Shown here: positions 34,852 to 43,699 of the stretch, piece after piece
How the letters are laid out: each line of letters starts with the position of its first letter
Position numbering within the stretch: position 1 is the stretch's first letter
From: CAYOUV01 sp963790075
GTDB lineage: Bacteria; Chloroflexota; Anaerolineae; Anaerolineales; Villigracilaceae
Reading direction: 5' to 3'
NCBI GenBank assembly: GCA_963790075.1
Contig: CAWBNG010000001.1
Location: forward strand, 1 to 64,000
DNA: 64,000 nucleotides
Program-made: the position numbers and the translations under genes
Notes under the pieces: generated by a model
Told to the model about the DNA's origin: nothing
Seen by the model: only the letters and a program-made list of their open reading frames with translations
The model's database searches: none

Positions 34852-35007
34852 ACCTTTATGGCAATCCTTTGCACGCCCTGTGTGTGCAAATCCCAATATT
34901 TCGGAGGCTTTTTCCGCCCCGACCACGACCCGCCTGGTACTCCGGCCGTGACCCGTGTTGTTTTCCTTTAGTCGTTCCTAATCCAACAAAACCGGAGGAG
35001 AAATAAA

Positions 35008-36351
35008 ATGCCCACCCCCTTTATTTCCAAACGCGCTTCTATCTACGCAGATGTACCCGATGAAAAATGGAATGACTGGCGCTGGCAGCTCAGCCATCGT
35101 CTGAACAGTGTTGATGAAATCGAAAAGGTATTACCGCTGTCGGAAAGCGAACGAAAAGCTCTCAATTCCAGCGGATTATTCCGAGTTGATATCACACCCT
35201 ACTTTATTTCGCTGATCGACCCCGACGATCCAAACGACCCGGTACGCAAACAGGTCATCCCAACCGACACCGAGATGGTACCCTTCACCGCTATGATGGA
35301 GGATTCTCTGGCGGAGGATCGCCACTCTCCGGTGCCAGGGCTTGTTCACCGTTACCCGGATCGCGTGCTGATGCTGGTCACCACCCAGTGCGCATCCTAC
35401 TGCCGCTACTGCACACGGTCGCGCATCGTCGGTGACCCGGGGCAAACCTTTTCGCGCCAGGAATTCGACATGCAGATCGAGTACCTCAAGCGCACACCCC
35501 AGGTGCGCGATGTTTTGCTTTCCGGTGGCGACCCGCTGGTACTGGCGCCTAAGATCCTGGAAGAGATCCTGGGGCGGCTGCGTGAAATCCCGCATATCGA
35601 GATCATTCGGATTGGATCACGCGTCCCGGTCTTCCTGCCCATGCGCGTTACCCAGGAGCTGTGCGATATGCTCGCCAAGTATCATCCGCTCTGGCTCAAT
35701 ATCCACGTCAATCACCCCAACGAGATCAGTCTGGAACTTGCCGAGGCATCCGATCGCCTTACCAGGGCCGGCATCCCGCTCGGTAACCAGTCCGTCCTGC
35801 TGGCCGGAGTAAACGACTGCCCGCATATCCAGCGCGATCTGGTACAGAAGCTGGTACGCATCCGCGTGCGGCCTTATTACCTGTACCAGTGCGACCTGGT
35901 CGAAGGGGCCGGCCACTTCCGCACACCGGTGGCCAAAGGCATCGAGATCATGGAAGCCCTGCGCGGACATACCTCAGGCTATGCCGTCCCGCAATATATC
36001 ATCGACGCGCCCGGCGGCGGCGGTAAAATTCCTGTCATGCCAAATTACCTGATGAGCTACTCTGATCACAAAGTCGTCGTGCGCAATTACGAAGGATATG
36101 TCACCGCTTACGAAGAACCGACTTCATACACTCCGCACGATCCAAAAACCTGCAAGTATTGTCAGAACAAACGCCCCGAACCCGGCCAGGAAGGCCTCAC
36201 CGGTTTACTCGATGGTGAAGAAATGTTCATCAAGCCCGAAGGCTTCGACCTGCTCCACGATCGCCATGGCATCCAGCACCGTTTGAAAGATAGCAAGAAA
36301 TGGGTGCCACTCGGCATTGGTCCGGGCAACTCAGAAGAATCCAAGGAATGA
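35008..36351 (+). CDS. KamA-family radical SAM aminomutase (lysine 2,3-aminomutase-like)
   Basis: This 447-residue radical SAM/PLP enzyme moves an alpha-amino group to the beta carbon of lysine or glutamate. The 4Fe-4S/SAM motif is C128-x3-C132-x2-C135 in CASYCRYCTRS. VLLSGGDPLVL and RIGSRVPVF are conserved barrel elements, and the PLP lysine lies in DAPGGGGKIPVMPNYL. A C-terminal extension with CKYCQNKRPE is consistent with the family's zinc-site region. Length and motifs fit lysine 2,3-aminomutase; the glutamate enzyme (EAM) and EF-P-type EpmB are alternatives, the latter being shorter. The products could be beta-lysine derivatives used as osmolytes. No lysine fermentation genes are nearby. 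Confidence 0.9.
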   Translation: MPTPFISKRASIYADVPDEKWNDWRWQLSHRLNSVDEIEKVLPLSESERKALNSSGLFRVDITPYFISLIDPDDPNDPVRKQVIPTDTEMVPFTAMMEDSLAEDRHSPVPGLVHRYPDRVLMLVTTQCASYCRYCTRSRIVGDPGQTFSRQEFDMQIEYLKRTPQVRDVLLSGGDPLVLAPKILEEILGRLREIPHIEIIRIGSRVPVFLPMRVTQELCDMLAKYHPLWLNIHVNHPNEISLELAEASDRLTRAGIPLGNQSVLLAGVNDCPHIQRDLVQKLVRIRVRPYYLYQCDLVEGAGHFRTPVAKGIEIMEALRGHTSGYAVPQYIIDAPGGGGKIPVMPNYLMSYSDHKVVVRNYEGYVTAYEEPTSYTPHDPKTCKYCQNKRPEPGQEGLTGLLDGEEMFIKPEGFDLLHDRHGIQHRLKDSKKWVPLGIGPGNSEESKE

Positions 36352-36374
36352 TCTTCAAATAAGGAGAAAACAAG

Positions 36375-37034
36375 ATGTTTGCATCGATAAAACCTTACCG
36401 AATTCTGCTCTTGCTCGCATTGGTCACAGTGTTAGTGGCCGCTTGTGGTCCCCAGGCGCCTGCTACGCCCAGCGCTGCCGAAGTTCAAAGTGCCGTACAA
36501 ACCTCTGTGGCTATGACCATGGAAGCGCAGCAGGCACAGGCGCCGCAGCCCACGGCCACACAGATTCCCACAGAAACACCGCTACCGCCTACCGAAACCT
36601 CAGTTCCAACGCCCTTCCCGGTCTTCCCGACCCCAACGCCTTATGTTATTGCGCCGCCCTCCAGTGGAAGCGGTGGAAGCGGATCGGCTGAATCCAAGCC
36701 GTACCAGTGTCTGTGGGTCTCCCAAAGCCCGGCCGATTATTCGGTGCTGGTTCCCCACCAATCCTTCGATATGCACTGGAAAATTCGCAATACCGGCACG
36801 AAAGCCTGGACCACACCGGACGTTGATCTGGTCTTTGTCTCCGGCGTTCAGATGGCCACCAAGGGTAATACCTTCGACATTGCAAATAATGTGGGAGCAG
36901 GAAACGCGATCGAATTCGTGCTCGACATGGAAGCTCCCAAAGATCCGGGCGTTTACAACTCAACCTGGGGTTTGAAGGTTGGCGGTGATACCTTCTGTAT
37001 CTTCGACTTTGGGTTCTCAGTGAGAGAAAAGTAA
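36375..37034 (+). CDS. lipoprotein with C-terminal NBR1-Ig-like domain (1)
   Basis: This 219-residue protein has a signal peptide with lipobox VLVAAC (Cys24), a long Thr/Pro/Ala/Gln-rich stalk to about residue 110 and a Gly/Ser linker. The immunoglobulin-like domain at about 115-219 has FDMHWKIRNTGTKAWTTPDV and ITFELDM-type FVLDMEAPKDPGVYNSTWGL, matching the NBR1-Ig-like (PF16158) pattern. Such domains are common on Anaerolineae surface lipoproteins; their ligand is unknown. It lies 23 bases after the KamA gene behind AAGGAG and may be read from the same promoter. A paralogue follows. Confidence 0.8.
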   Translation: MFASIKPYRILLLLALVTVLVAACGPQAPATPSAAEVQSAVQTSVAMTMEAQQAQAPQPTATQIPTETPLPPTETSVPTPFPVFPTPTPYVIAPPSSGSGGSGSAESKPYQCLWVSQSPADYSVLVPHQSFDMHWKIRNTGTKAWTTPDVDLVFVSGVQMATKGNTFDIANNVGAGNAIEFVLDMEAPKDPGVYNSTWGLKVGGDTFCIFDFGFSVREK

Positions 37035-37089
37035 TTCACCCCGCTACCTTCAATACTTAGTAAAGTCGCCTGATAGGCAGGTAATAACT

Positions 37090-37764
37090 ATGAACACAAA
37101 CAAAAAACACATTCATCGAATGCTCCTGGTGATCGCAATCGTAATGCTTAGTTGTACCTCGACGCTATCACCAGCCTTGCCTACCCAAGCGCCCGGTTCG
37201 ATCGAGACGTATATCGCCATGACTTATGATGTCATTACCACGCAGACGGCTGCTTTCCTCCCTACGGACACACCGACAGCTTCCCTGACCCCTCTTCCCT
37301 CAAATACCCCTACCGAAACGCCGACGCTAACCCCCACGGTGATCTTCATCCTGGATACCGTCACATCCTCGCCCACCTTTACACCGATACCGACAGATAC
37401 TCCGGCCGAATCACCCACCCCGAAGAGCGGCGGTGGAACGGAAGAATATCAATGCGCGGTTATCTCCACTTCACCCGAGACAATCAAAGTCAAGAAGAGT
37501 TTCGACGGCAAATGGGAAGTGAAGAACACCGGCACCAAAGATTGGAGTGCGGGTTCCGTGGATTATATTTACCTCAGCGGTGCAGAAATCCACGATCACG
37601 CAGCATACGACCTAAAAACCACTGTCAACGCAGGCGATACCGCCACCATCATCGTAGACATGACCGCCCCTAAAAAGGCCGGGTATTACACCACCACCTG
37701 GTCGCTGCGCATCGGCAGCCTGCAATTCTGCCGGATGCCATTGACGATTTACGTCAGCAATTAG
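37090..37764 (+). CDS. lipoprotein with C-terminal NBR1-Ig-like domain (2)
   Basis: This 224-residue paralogue of the preceding protein has a signal peptide with lipobox VMLSC (about Cys19), a Thr/Pro-rich stalk with PTDTPT/PTETPT-type repeats, then a GGG linker. The Ig-like domain contains FDGKWEVKNTGTKDWSAGSV, TIIVDMTAPKKAGYYTTTWS and one cysteine near each end (YQCAV, LQFCRMP), probably a disulfide that the first paralogue shares (YQCLW, DTFCIF). The tandem arrangement indicates duplication. The stalk sequences are not conserved between the two, as expected for spacers. Confidence 0.8.
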   Translation: MNTNKKHIHRMLLVIAIVMLSCTSTLSPALPTQAPGSIETYIAMTYDVITTQTAAFLPTDTPTASLTPLPSNTPTETPTLTPTVIFILDTVTSSPTFTPIPTDTPAESPTPKSGGGTEEYQCAVISTSPETIKVKKSFDGKWEVKNTGTKDWSAGSVDYIYLSGAEIHDHAAYDLKTTVNAGDTATIIVDMTAPKKAGYYTTTWSLRIGSLQFCRMPLTIYVSN

Positions 37765-37780
37765 TTCGGATGATTAAACC

Positions 37781-37814
37781 CGCAGGGGCAGGCTTTAGGC
37801 CTGCCCCTGCGATT
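37781..37814. terminator. terminator after the lipoprotein genes
   Basis: A perfect 13-bp stem CGCAGGGGCAGGC / GCCTGCCCCTGCG with loop TTTAG is followed by ATTCTTATT on plus and by GGGTTTAATC on minus. It separates the plus-strand lipoprotein genes from the minus-strand small membrane protein gene. Confidence 0.75.
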
Positions 37815-37833
37815 CTTATTAAGATCCTATTAC

Positions 37834-38136
37834 TTATGAAGCTGGTGGGATCGGTTGGCCCGGCTCAATTGGTTCAACGTTGGCTTCCGGTTTCTTGCGT
37901 AAGGTTACGAAACCAACTATGATAGGTATCACAATGAAAATTAATGAAAGGCACAACATCACAAACCCGTAAGTGGACGGAAGTGTGCCGGCACCGCTTA
38001 CGCCATTGACTTCAGTCGTATAAGGCAATGTCCCGGTGGCTCCCCAAACCCCGAAAGCACACATAAACAAACCTGGACAGCCACACAACAAAGTTGTAGC
38101 AACAGTGGCAATGATGCCAGTCGTTTTCTTATCCAT
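37834..38136 (-). CDS. small two-helix membrane protein
   Basis: This 100-residue protein has two hydrophobic helices, TGIIATVATTLLCGCPGLFM and YGFVMLCLSLIFIVIPIIVG, an extracytoplasmic loop of about 30 residues and a proline-rich tail (EPIEPGQPIPPAS). The first helix contains a CGCPG motif. No family is recognised. GGAGGAG precedes the start. It is a single-gene unit. Confidence 0.65.
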   Translation of the reverse strand: MDKKTTGIIATVATTLLCGCPGLFMCAFGVWGATGTLPYTTEVNGVSGAGTLPSTYGFVMLCLSLIFIVIPIIVGFVTLRKKPEANVEPIEPGQPIPPAS

Positions 38137-38229
38137 AAATTCTCCTCCGAAGATTTTATTTTGATTTATAAACTAAATTCAGTATACAGGTAATAATTAC
38201 GGGGCGCAAGTGCTTTGCGCCCCGTGTGT

Positions 38230-40765
38230 TCAACTCCGCAGCTTTGCTCCCAACTCATGTTCCAGGCGCCTGACAATCTTGTTACGGATTGCAGCAGCCT
38301 CTTCATCGGTCAATGTGCGATCGGGCGCCTGATAGGTCAGGCTGTAAGCCAACGACTTTTTCCCCTCACCGATCTGGGCTCCGCGGTAGACGTCGAACAG
38401 GCGCACGCGGGCCAGGGTCTTCCCACCGGTCTGGCGGATCAAGCCCTCCACTTGGGCTGCGGGAACGGCCTCGTCCACGATCACAGCGATGTCCTCCAGC
38501 ACAGGCGGATAGGCCGGGACCGGTTCGACCTGGATCGCAGACTGCGCCTGGCGCAGCAGATTTAGATCGAACTCGGCTGCCAGTACCGGCGCATCTCCAA
38601 ACTCGAAGCGTTCCTGGACCAGGGGATGGATCTCGCCCAAAAGGCCGATTTCCCGCCCCGCTACGCTGACCCGCGCACTCTTGCCCGGATGGAAAGCCGG
38701 TTGCTCGGCAGGCGCATATTCCACGTTCGAAAGATGCAAAGCTTGAATCAAGGCCTCCACCACACCCTTAAGATCATAGAAATCTAGGTTGGGACCTGAT
38801 TGCCTGTCCCAAGAAAGGTCCTGGCGGCGGCCAGTCATGGCGATAGCCAGCTTGTGTACTTCGTCAGGTAAATCGCCAGCCTCGGGCTCAAACACCGGTC
38901 CAATCTCGAAGAAGGCCAGCGAATCACGCAGACGCGCATTGCGTTCGACCACGTCCAAAACGGAGGCCAGCAAGCTGCGGCGCAGCACACTTTTTTCGGG
39001 CGTGATCGGGTTAGCGATCCGCACGTAATCTCCGGTCAGGCCAAGACCCGCCTCGCGCTCCGGCGCTGTCAGGCGATAGTTGACAACCTCCTGCAGGCCC
39101 AAAGACACCAGCAGGTCACGCACGCGCTCATTCCATTCGTACTCAGGATTACCAATCTGGGGCGGCAATGAATCAGCCAGGTGCGTTTCGGGAATTTTGT
39201 CATAACCGTAGAGACGCGCGACTTCCTCGAGAATATCAGCCTGCCCAATCACACCTTCTCCGATGTCCATGCGGAAGGGCGGCGTGCGGACGATGACTTT
39301 ATCGCCGTCAACCTGGCACTCGAATTCGATGCGCTCGAGCCGGGCGACGATCTCCTCGACCGACAGATCGATCCCGATCAGGCGCCTGGCATCCCGAGGC
39401 GTAATCTCGACCAGCGGGTCCTTGGGCGGCAGCGGGTAATTGTCCACCAGACCAGGCGCGACCTGGCCGCCCGACCATTTTTGCATCCATTCCAGGCCGC
39501 GGCGCACACCCTGCTCCGCCAGCGCCGGATGGACGCCACGCGAGAAACGGTACGAGGCTTCCGACGGCAGGTTATGGGCATTGGCCGTACGGCGGATGTT
39601 GATAAAATTCCAGGCCGCGCCTTCCAGCAGGACGTTGCGGGTCTCCTGCGTGACCTCGGATTCGGCACCGCCCATCACACCGGCAATCGACAGCGCTCCG
39701 GCCGAATCGCACACCAGGACATTGCTCGGTTGAAGCTGGCGAACCACGTCATCCAGTGTTGTCAGTTTTTCACCCGCCTTGGCCCTACGGGTGCTGATCG
39801 TAATGGGCTTCCCTTTGGCGCGTTTGACCAGCACATCGTAATCGAAGGCATGCAGCGGCTCGCCGATCTCGACCATGGCGTAATTGGTTGCATCCACGAT
39901 GTTATTGATCGGGCGGATGCCAGCCAGTTTGAGCCGACGCTGCACCCAATAAGGACTGGGAGCGATCTTGACCTCCCGGATCAAGCCCAGCACGAAACGC
40001 GGATTCAGCTCCGGGACTTCGATCTGGATCGAGACCTTGCCTTCAATCGATTCGCCTCCGGTCGAAAGCATGATCTCAGGCTTTTTCAGGGATTTGCCCG
40101 TCAAAGCTGCCAGTTCACGGGCGATGCCCAAAATATTGACATTACGCGCCATGTTGGGAAGAATATCGATACTCAAGACAGCATCCCCCATATAATCAGC
40201 CAGCGGTGTGCCGACTGGAGCATCGTCATCCAGAATCATGATGCCCTCGTGCTCTTCAGAAATGCCCAACTCTTTCTCTGAGCAGACCATCGAGTTCTGA
40301 TTCGACACCGCGGATCTGGGTGCGCTTGAGGGTCATCAGCACCAGGCCCTCAGCGTGCCCATCATACAGGGTCGTGCCCTCTTTAGCGTAAGCCACCTTG
40401 ATCGGTTTGGGCAGCGGACCTTTGCCCTTGTACTCGAACAAATTGGGCGCACCGGTCAGCACAGAATGCAACTCTTGGCCATCGAACAGATCGCACAACA
40501 CCAGACGATCCGCGTTGGGGTGTGGTTTGACCTCGCGGATCTCGGCCACGACGATCTTCTCGCGGTCCCACGTCAGACCGGTGGTTTTGAACTCGTGCAA
40601 GGCGCTGGAATGCTGGTCCTGAGCTGCATCCTCAGGCATCGGCCAGCCAACGTAGTGGATCTCTTCCACCTCCAGACCGGCCAGGGTCAAGCGGCGGGCG
40701 ATCTCTTCGACGGAAAGATCGCTGATCTCAACAAAATCTTTAAGCCAGGAAACGGGTACCTTCAT
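38230..40765 (-). CDS. pheT: phenylalanyl-tRNA synthetase beta chain, with a one-base frameshift
   Basis: The N-terminal frame (40765 to about 40300) encodes MKVPVSWLKDFVEIS, the EMAP-like tRNA-binding domain with KPHPNADRLVLCDL, and TQIRGVES. The next frame begins NSMVCSEKELGISEEHEGIM and runs 690 residues through the B3/B4 editing part, B5, the catalytic-like core (FYDLKGVVEAL) and the C-terminal anticodon-binding domain (FDVYRGAQIGEGKKSLAYSL). Deleting one A near 40302 joins them as RGVESNSMVCSEKELGIS, exactly the family sequence, for about 844 residues. PheT is normally essential and single-copy, so this break is more likely a sequencing or assembly indel than a mutation. It follows pheS directly. 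Confidence 0.93.
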
Positions 40766-40774
40766 GCTGGCCTC

Positions 40775-41833
40775 CTAGAATTGTTCCAGGAAACGAATAT
40801 CGTTTCCCCAGAAATAACGAATGTCATCAATTTGATAACGCAACAGCGCTTGGCGCTCAGGACCCATGCCGAAGGCGAATCCGGTATAACGACGCGGGTC
40901 GTAGCCGCCGTTCTGCAACACAACCGGATGCACCATGCCGCAGCCCAGGATTTCCAACCAGCCCGAACTCTTGCAGACCGCACAACCCTGACCGCCGCAT
41001 ACGAAACATTCCACGTCCATTTCGGCGGATGGCTCGGTGAAGGGGAAGTATTGGGCACGGAAGCGCGTGCGCGCATTTAACCCGAACATGCGGCGCGCAA
41101 AATCGGAGAGCGTGCCTTTTAAATCGCTAAATGTAATGTTCTCGCCCACTGCCAGGCCTTCGACCTGGTTGAACTGGATCTCTGAACGGGCGGTCAACTG
41201 TTCATAACGGAAGCACATACCGGGCAGCGCGATGCGGATCGGCGGCGGGTTGTTCGGATTCTCAGCTGAGAATTTGCGCATGGCGTGGATCTGGCCCGGA
41301 GAAGTATGGGTCCGCAGCAAGATCGGATTATCGCCGCGCTCACCGGCTTCCACGAAAAATGTGTCCTGCATCTCGCGCGCCGGATGATCTGGCGGAAAGT
41401 TCAGGTACTGGAAGTTATACTCATCGCTTTCGACCTCACGCGAGGTAAAGACCTGGAAGCCCATATCTGCCAGGATGCTCAGCACACGGCGCATGATCTG
41501 CGTGGCTGGGTGCAGGCGCCCATGACGGAAGGTGCGTCCGGGCAGGGTCACATCCAGGTGTTCTTCTTCAAGTGACTTTGCCAGCGCGGCCTGACTGATG
41601 GCTTCACTGCGCTCATTCAGAGCCGACTCGAGCGCTAATTTGACCTGGTTGGCGCGCTGCCCCACTGCCGGGCGCTCTTCTTTGGAAAGCCTCCCCAGTC
41701 CGCTAAAAACTCCCATCAGCGCTGAACTGCGGCCCAGATGCGTCACCTTCCAAGACTGCAGATCATCTTCACCATCGACCGACTTCAAAGCCTCGAGCGC
41801 TGCTTTTTGGATTTGATCAAGTTTTTCGAGCAT
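40775..41833 (-). CDS. pheS: phenylalanyl-tRNA synthetase alpha chain
   Basis: This 352-residue catalytic subunit starts at the ATG at 41833 behind GGAGGTCC; the frame extends upstream without homology. An N-terminal coiled coil (LEKLDQIQKAALEALKS) is followed by the class II core. Motif 2 is in PPIRIALPGMCFRYEQLTAR, FNQVEGLAVGENITFSDLKG carries active-site residues, and motif 3 is in YTGFAFGMGPERQALLRY. It pairs with the beta chain as an (alpha-beta)2 enzyme that charges tRNA-Phe. An insertion with four cysteines (CFVCGGQGCAVCKSSGW) may bind zinc. A T-box leader lies directly upstream. Confidence 0.95.
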   Translation of the reverse strand: MLEKLDQIQKAALEALKSVDGEDDLQSWKVTHLGRSSALMGVFSGLGRLSKEERPAVGQRANQVKLALESALNERSEAISQAALAKSLEEEHLDVTLPGRTFRHGRLHPATQIMRRVLSILADMGFQVFTSREVESDEYNFQYLNFPPDHPAREMQDTFFVEAGERGDNPILLRTHTSPGQIHAMRKFSAENPNNPPPIRIALPGMCFRYEQLTARSEIQFNQVEGLAVGENITFSDLKGTLSDFARRMFGLNARTRFRAQYFPFTEPSAEMDVECFVCGGQGCAVCKSSGWLEILGCGMVHPVVLQNGGYDPRRYTGFAFGMGPERQALLRYQIDDIRYFWGNDIRFLEQF

Positions 41834-41870
41834 AGGACCTCCGTGTTTCCTTGTATCCTTTACGGTTAAT

Positions 41871-42178
41871 AAAAACACCTCCCGTCCACAATGGGACGGG
41901 AGGGAATTCCCGCGGTACCACCCAAATTAACCATCCATCGATTGCACTGAGGATTGGTCCACTTTGTGCCGACCAACATCGGCTCCCCGGATAACGTCGG
42001 AGGGACGGCCCAAACTACTAGGATTTCCATTCACTCGGGCGGCTCAGAAGGGAACTTCAGCCGGTTTCAGCCGGATGCGGGTTGCAGCCTTTGCCCGTCA
42101 TCTCTCTGGCGGTTTTCACCAGCTTACTTTCCTTCGTCAATGCCTTTGTTGTATTAGGGTTTATTATCTGCAAAAAGA
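41871..42178 (-). promoter_or_regulatory. T-box riboswitch, phenylalanine-specific, controlling pheST
   Basis: The minus-strand leader carries the T-box sequence TTTGGGTGGTACCGCGGGAA (41909-41927 region), whose core pairs with the uncharged tRNA acceptor end. It is followed by a terminator stem CCTCCCGTCCCATTGTGGAC with tail GTTTTT at 41871-41904. Further upstream, Stem I shows GAAGGAAAGTAAGC opposite GAAGTTCCCTTC; the specifier TTC (Phe) falls at 42054-42052. The element senses uncharged tRNA-Phe and lets transcription proceed into pheS and pheT. The core and terminator are certain; the exact 5' end is estimated. Confidence 0.92.
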
Positions 42179-42197
42179 AGGATGTGTCAAGGGTGGT

Positions 42198-43037
42198 TCA
42201 CTTAGCTGGCAGGTGACGGTCAAGCCAGCTAAACATAAATTTGAAGACCTCGTCCTTCTCGGGCTCGTTATGGATCTCGTGATACAACCCGTCCCACAAC
42301 TTGAGCACGCTATCGCCGGGCACCAATTCGGCAAATTCCTGGCTGCCGGATGGATAGCCCAGCGCGTCTTCGGCTCCGTGCATGATCAACAAAGGCACGC
42401 TAAATTCGGGAGCATGCGCAAAGGCATAAGCAATCGCCTCCAGCAGTTGTTTGCCCATACCGAATGAGAGCCGGTCGTGGACCAGTGGATCATCTACATA
42501 GGCCTGTACCACCCTGGAATCCCGCGAGATGGTCGTGGGATCCAGTCCACTGGCAATGGCCATGGTCGGTAAAACCGAACCAAACAACTTGGCCATCGCA
42601 ACCTTCGCCTTTTGTTCCTCGAGCGCGTTGCGCAAACTGGCAGCGGTCGAGATGACGCCCGCTAAATCGGGTTTGCGCCGCAAGGCATAGTTCAAAACCA
42701 GGATGGCGCCCAGGCTGTGGCCGTACAGGAAGACCGGCAACCCCGGATAGCGCTGGCGGCTTTGCGCCAGGAACAGGTCGATATCCTGCATGAAATTTTC
42801 AAAGATGGGGCTGTGGCCGCGCGGCCCGCCAGATTTGCCGTGACCACGCAAGTCAAAACCAGTGAGGACAAAACCTGCTCCCGCAAAGGCTGCGCCAACG
42901 TGGGCGTAACGTCCGCTGTGCTCCCCCAGACCATGCACCAGGCACACCACGGCTTTGGGCTTACCTTCAGGCTCCCAACCCTGCGCGAAGATCTCCAAGC
43001 CGTCTTTCGATTTCCAGGATGTTTCAAATGTTTTCAT
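42198..43037 (-). CDS. alpha/beta hydrolase, monoacylglycerol-lipase-like
   Basis: This 279-residue protein starts at the ATG at 43037, where homology begins; the frame is open further upstream. It has the lysophospholipase/monoglyceride lipase pattern: CLVHGLGEHSGRYAHVGAAF, FDLRGHGKSGGPRGHSPIFE, the nucleophile in LYGHSLGAILVLNY, acid loop LIMHGAEDALGYPSGSQ and histidine in WDGLYHEIHNEPEKDEVF. All triad residues are present. It probably cleaves acylglycerols or lysolipids in the cytoplasm. The V4R protein gene lies 34 bases upstream on the same strand. Confidence 0.92.
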   Translation of the reverse strand: MKTFETSWKSKDGLEIFAQGWEPEGKPKAVVCLVHGLGEHSGRYAHVGAAFAGAGFVLTGFDLRGHGKSGGPRGHSPIFENFMQDIDLFLAQSRQRYPGLPVFLYGHSLGAILVLNYALRRKPDLAGVISTAASLRNALEEQKAKVAMAKLFGSVLPTMAIASGLDPTTISRDSRVVQAYVDDPLVHDRLSFGMGKQLLEAIAYAFAHAPEFSVPLLIMHGAEDALGYPSGSQEFAELVPGDSVLKLWDGLYHEIHNEPEKDEVFKFMFSWLDRHLPAK

Positions 43038-43071
43038 TCTATACTCCGACGAAAATAGAATTGTATGAATT

Positions 43072-43689
43072 TCACTCTTTGACCTGCCCCACCTCAAAAC
43101 GACAGTAGGGATCGTCCTTGGCAATGCAATGTGTCTCGATAATCTCGTACTCTTTTCCCGTGGCCCAGCGCACCGCTTCGCCAATCGAGCCAACATATAG
43201 ATGGCAGATCGGCTGATGGCTGTGTCGCCCGTAACAAATGGCGCAGGTTTCTTCGAGATAAGCGATGTGCTCACCACTCTCATCCAGCCAAGCCTTGACC
43301 TGCGGATTGGTCTTTTTGAGTGCACCGATCATGCTGTTCAAGATGAACTTGATGCGCTGTTGTTCCGGTAATAGTTTCAATGCCGCCCCGGCAATTCCCA
43401 GCAAAGCCGATTGCTCATGGACGGCGTATTGAAAGGATGCCTGGCCTATGCGCCGTAACATACCGCGCCCGCCGCGCCCATAAAAATCTTCGATCGCCTG
43501 ATTCAAGTTGGCATATTCGGAGGTTTGAATAGCCGGGTCCATATTATCGGGCGGCAGATTGTCAATATAACGCTCCAATCCGCTCGTGCGCAATACGACA
43601 TGCAACCCATTGGCTCCCATCACCTCTTCAGCAGCAATCAGGGCTTGTCGCACCAGCGCATTGACGATGACAGCGTCCACTATGGCCAT
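43072..43689 (-). CDS. V4R-domain protein (4-vinyl reductase-like ligand-binding)
   Basis: This 205-residue protein ends in a V4R domain: LEETCAICYGRHSHQPICHL, YVGSIGEAVRWATGKEYEII and THCIAKDDPYCRFEVG. The cysteine-rich part and the C-terminal CIAKGDP-type CRF segment are the V4R signature found in XylR/DmpR sensors and bacteriochlorophyll 4-vinyl reductases. The N-terminal half is helical (AIVDAVIVNALVRQALIAAE). With no output domain it may bind a small hydrophobic ligand, possibly with zinc. It sits in a run of closely spaced minus-strand genes, ten bases after the GNAT gene. Confidence 0.75.
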   Translation of the reverse strand: MAIVDAVIVNALVRQALIAAEEVMGANGLHVVLRTSGLERYIDNLPPDNMDPAIQTSEYANLNQAIEDFYGRGGRGMLRRIGQASFQYAVHEQSALLGIAGAALKLLPEQQRIKFILNSMIGALKKTNPQVKAWLDESGEHIAYLEETCAICYGRHSHQPICHLYVGSIGEAVRWATGKEYEIIETHCIAKDDPYCRFEVGQVKE

Positions 43690-43699
43690 AGCATTCTCC

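Noticed and set aside
34868..35007. Riboswitch (for example lysine type) in the KamA leader
   Set aside because: Only a short hairpin is visible; none of the conserved lysine riboswitch core or a terminator/antiterminator pair is present.
39181..40281. Open 366-codon plus-strand frame opposite pheT
   Set aside because: pheT is unambiguous on minus; the plus frame has no homologous motif and reflects third-position bias.
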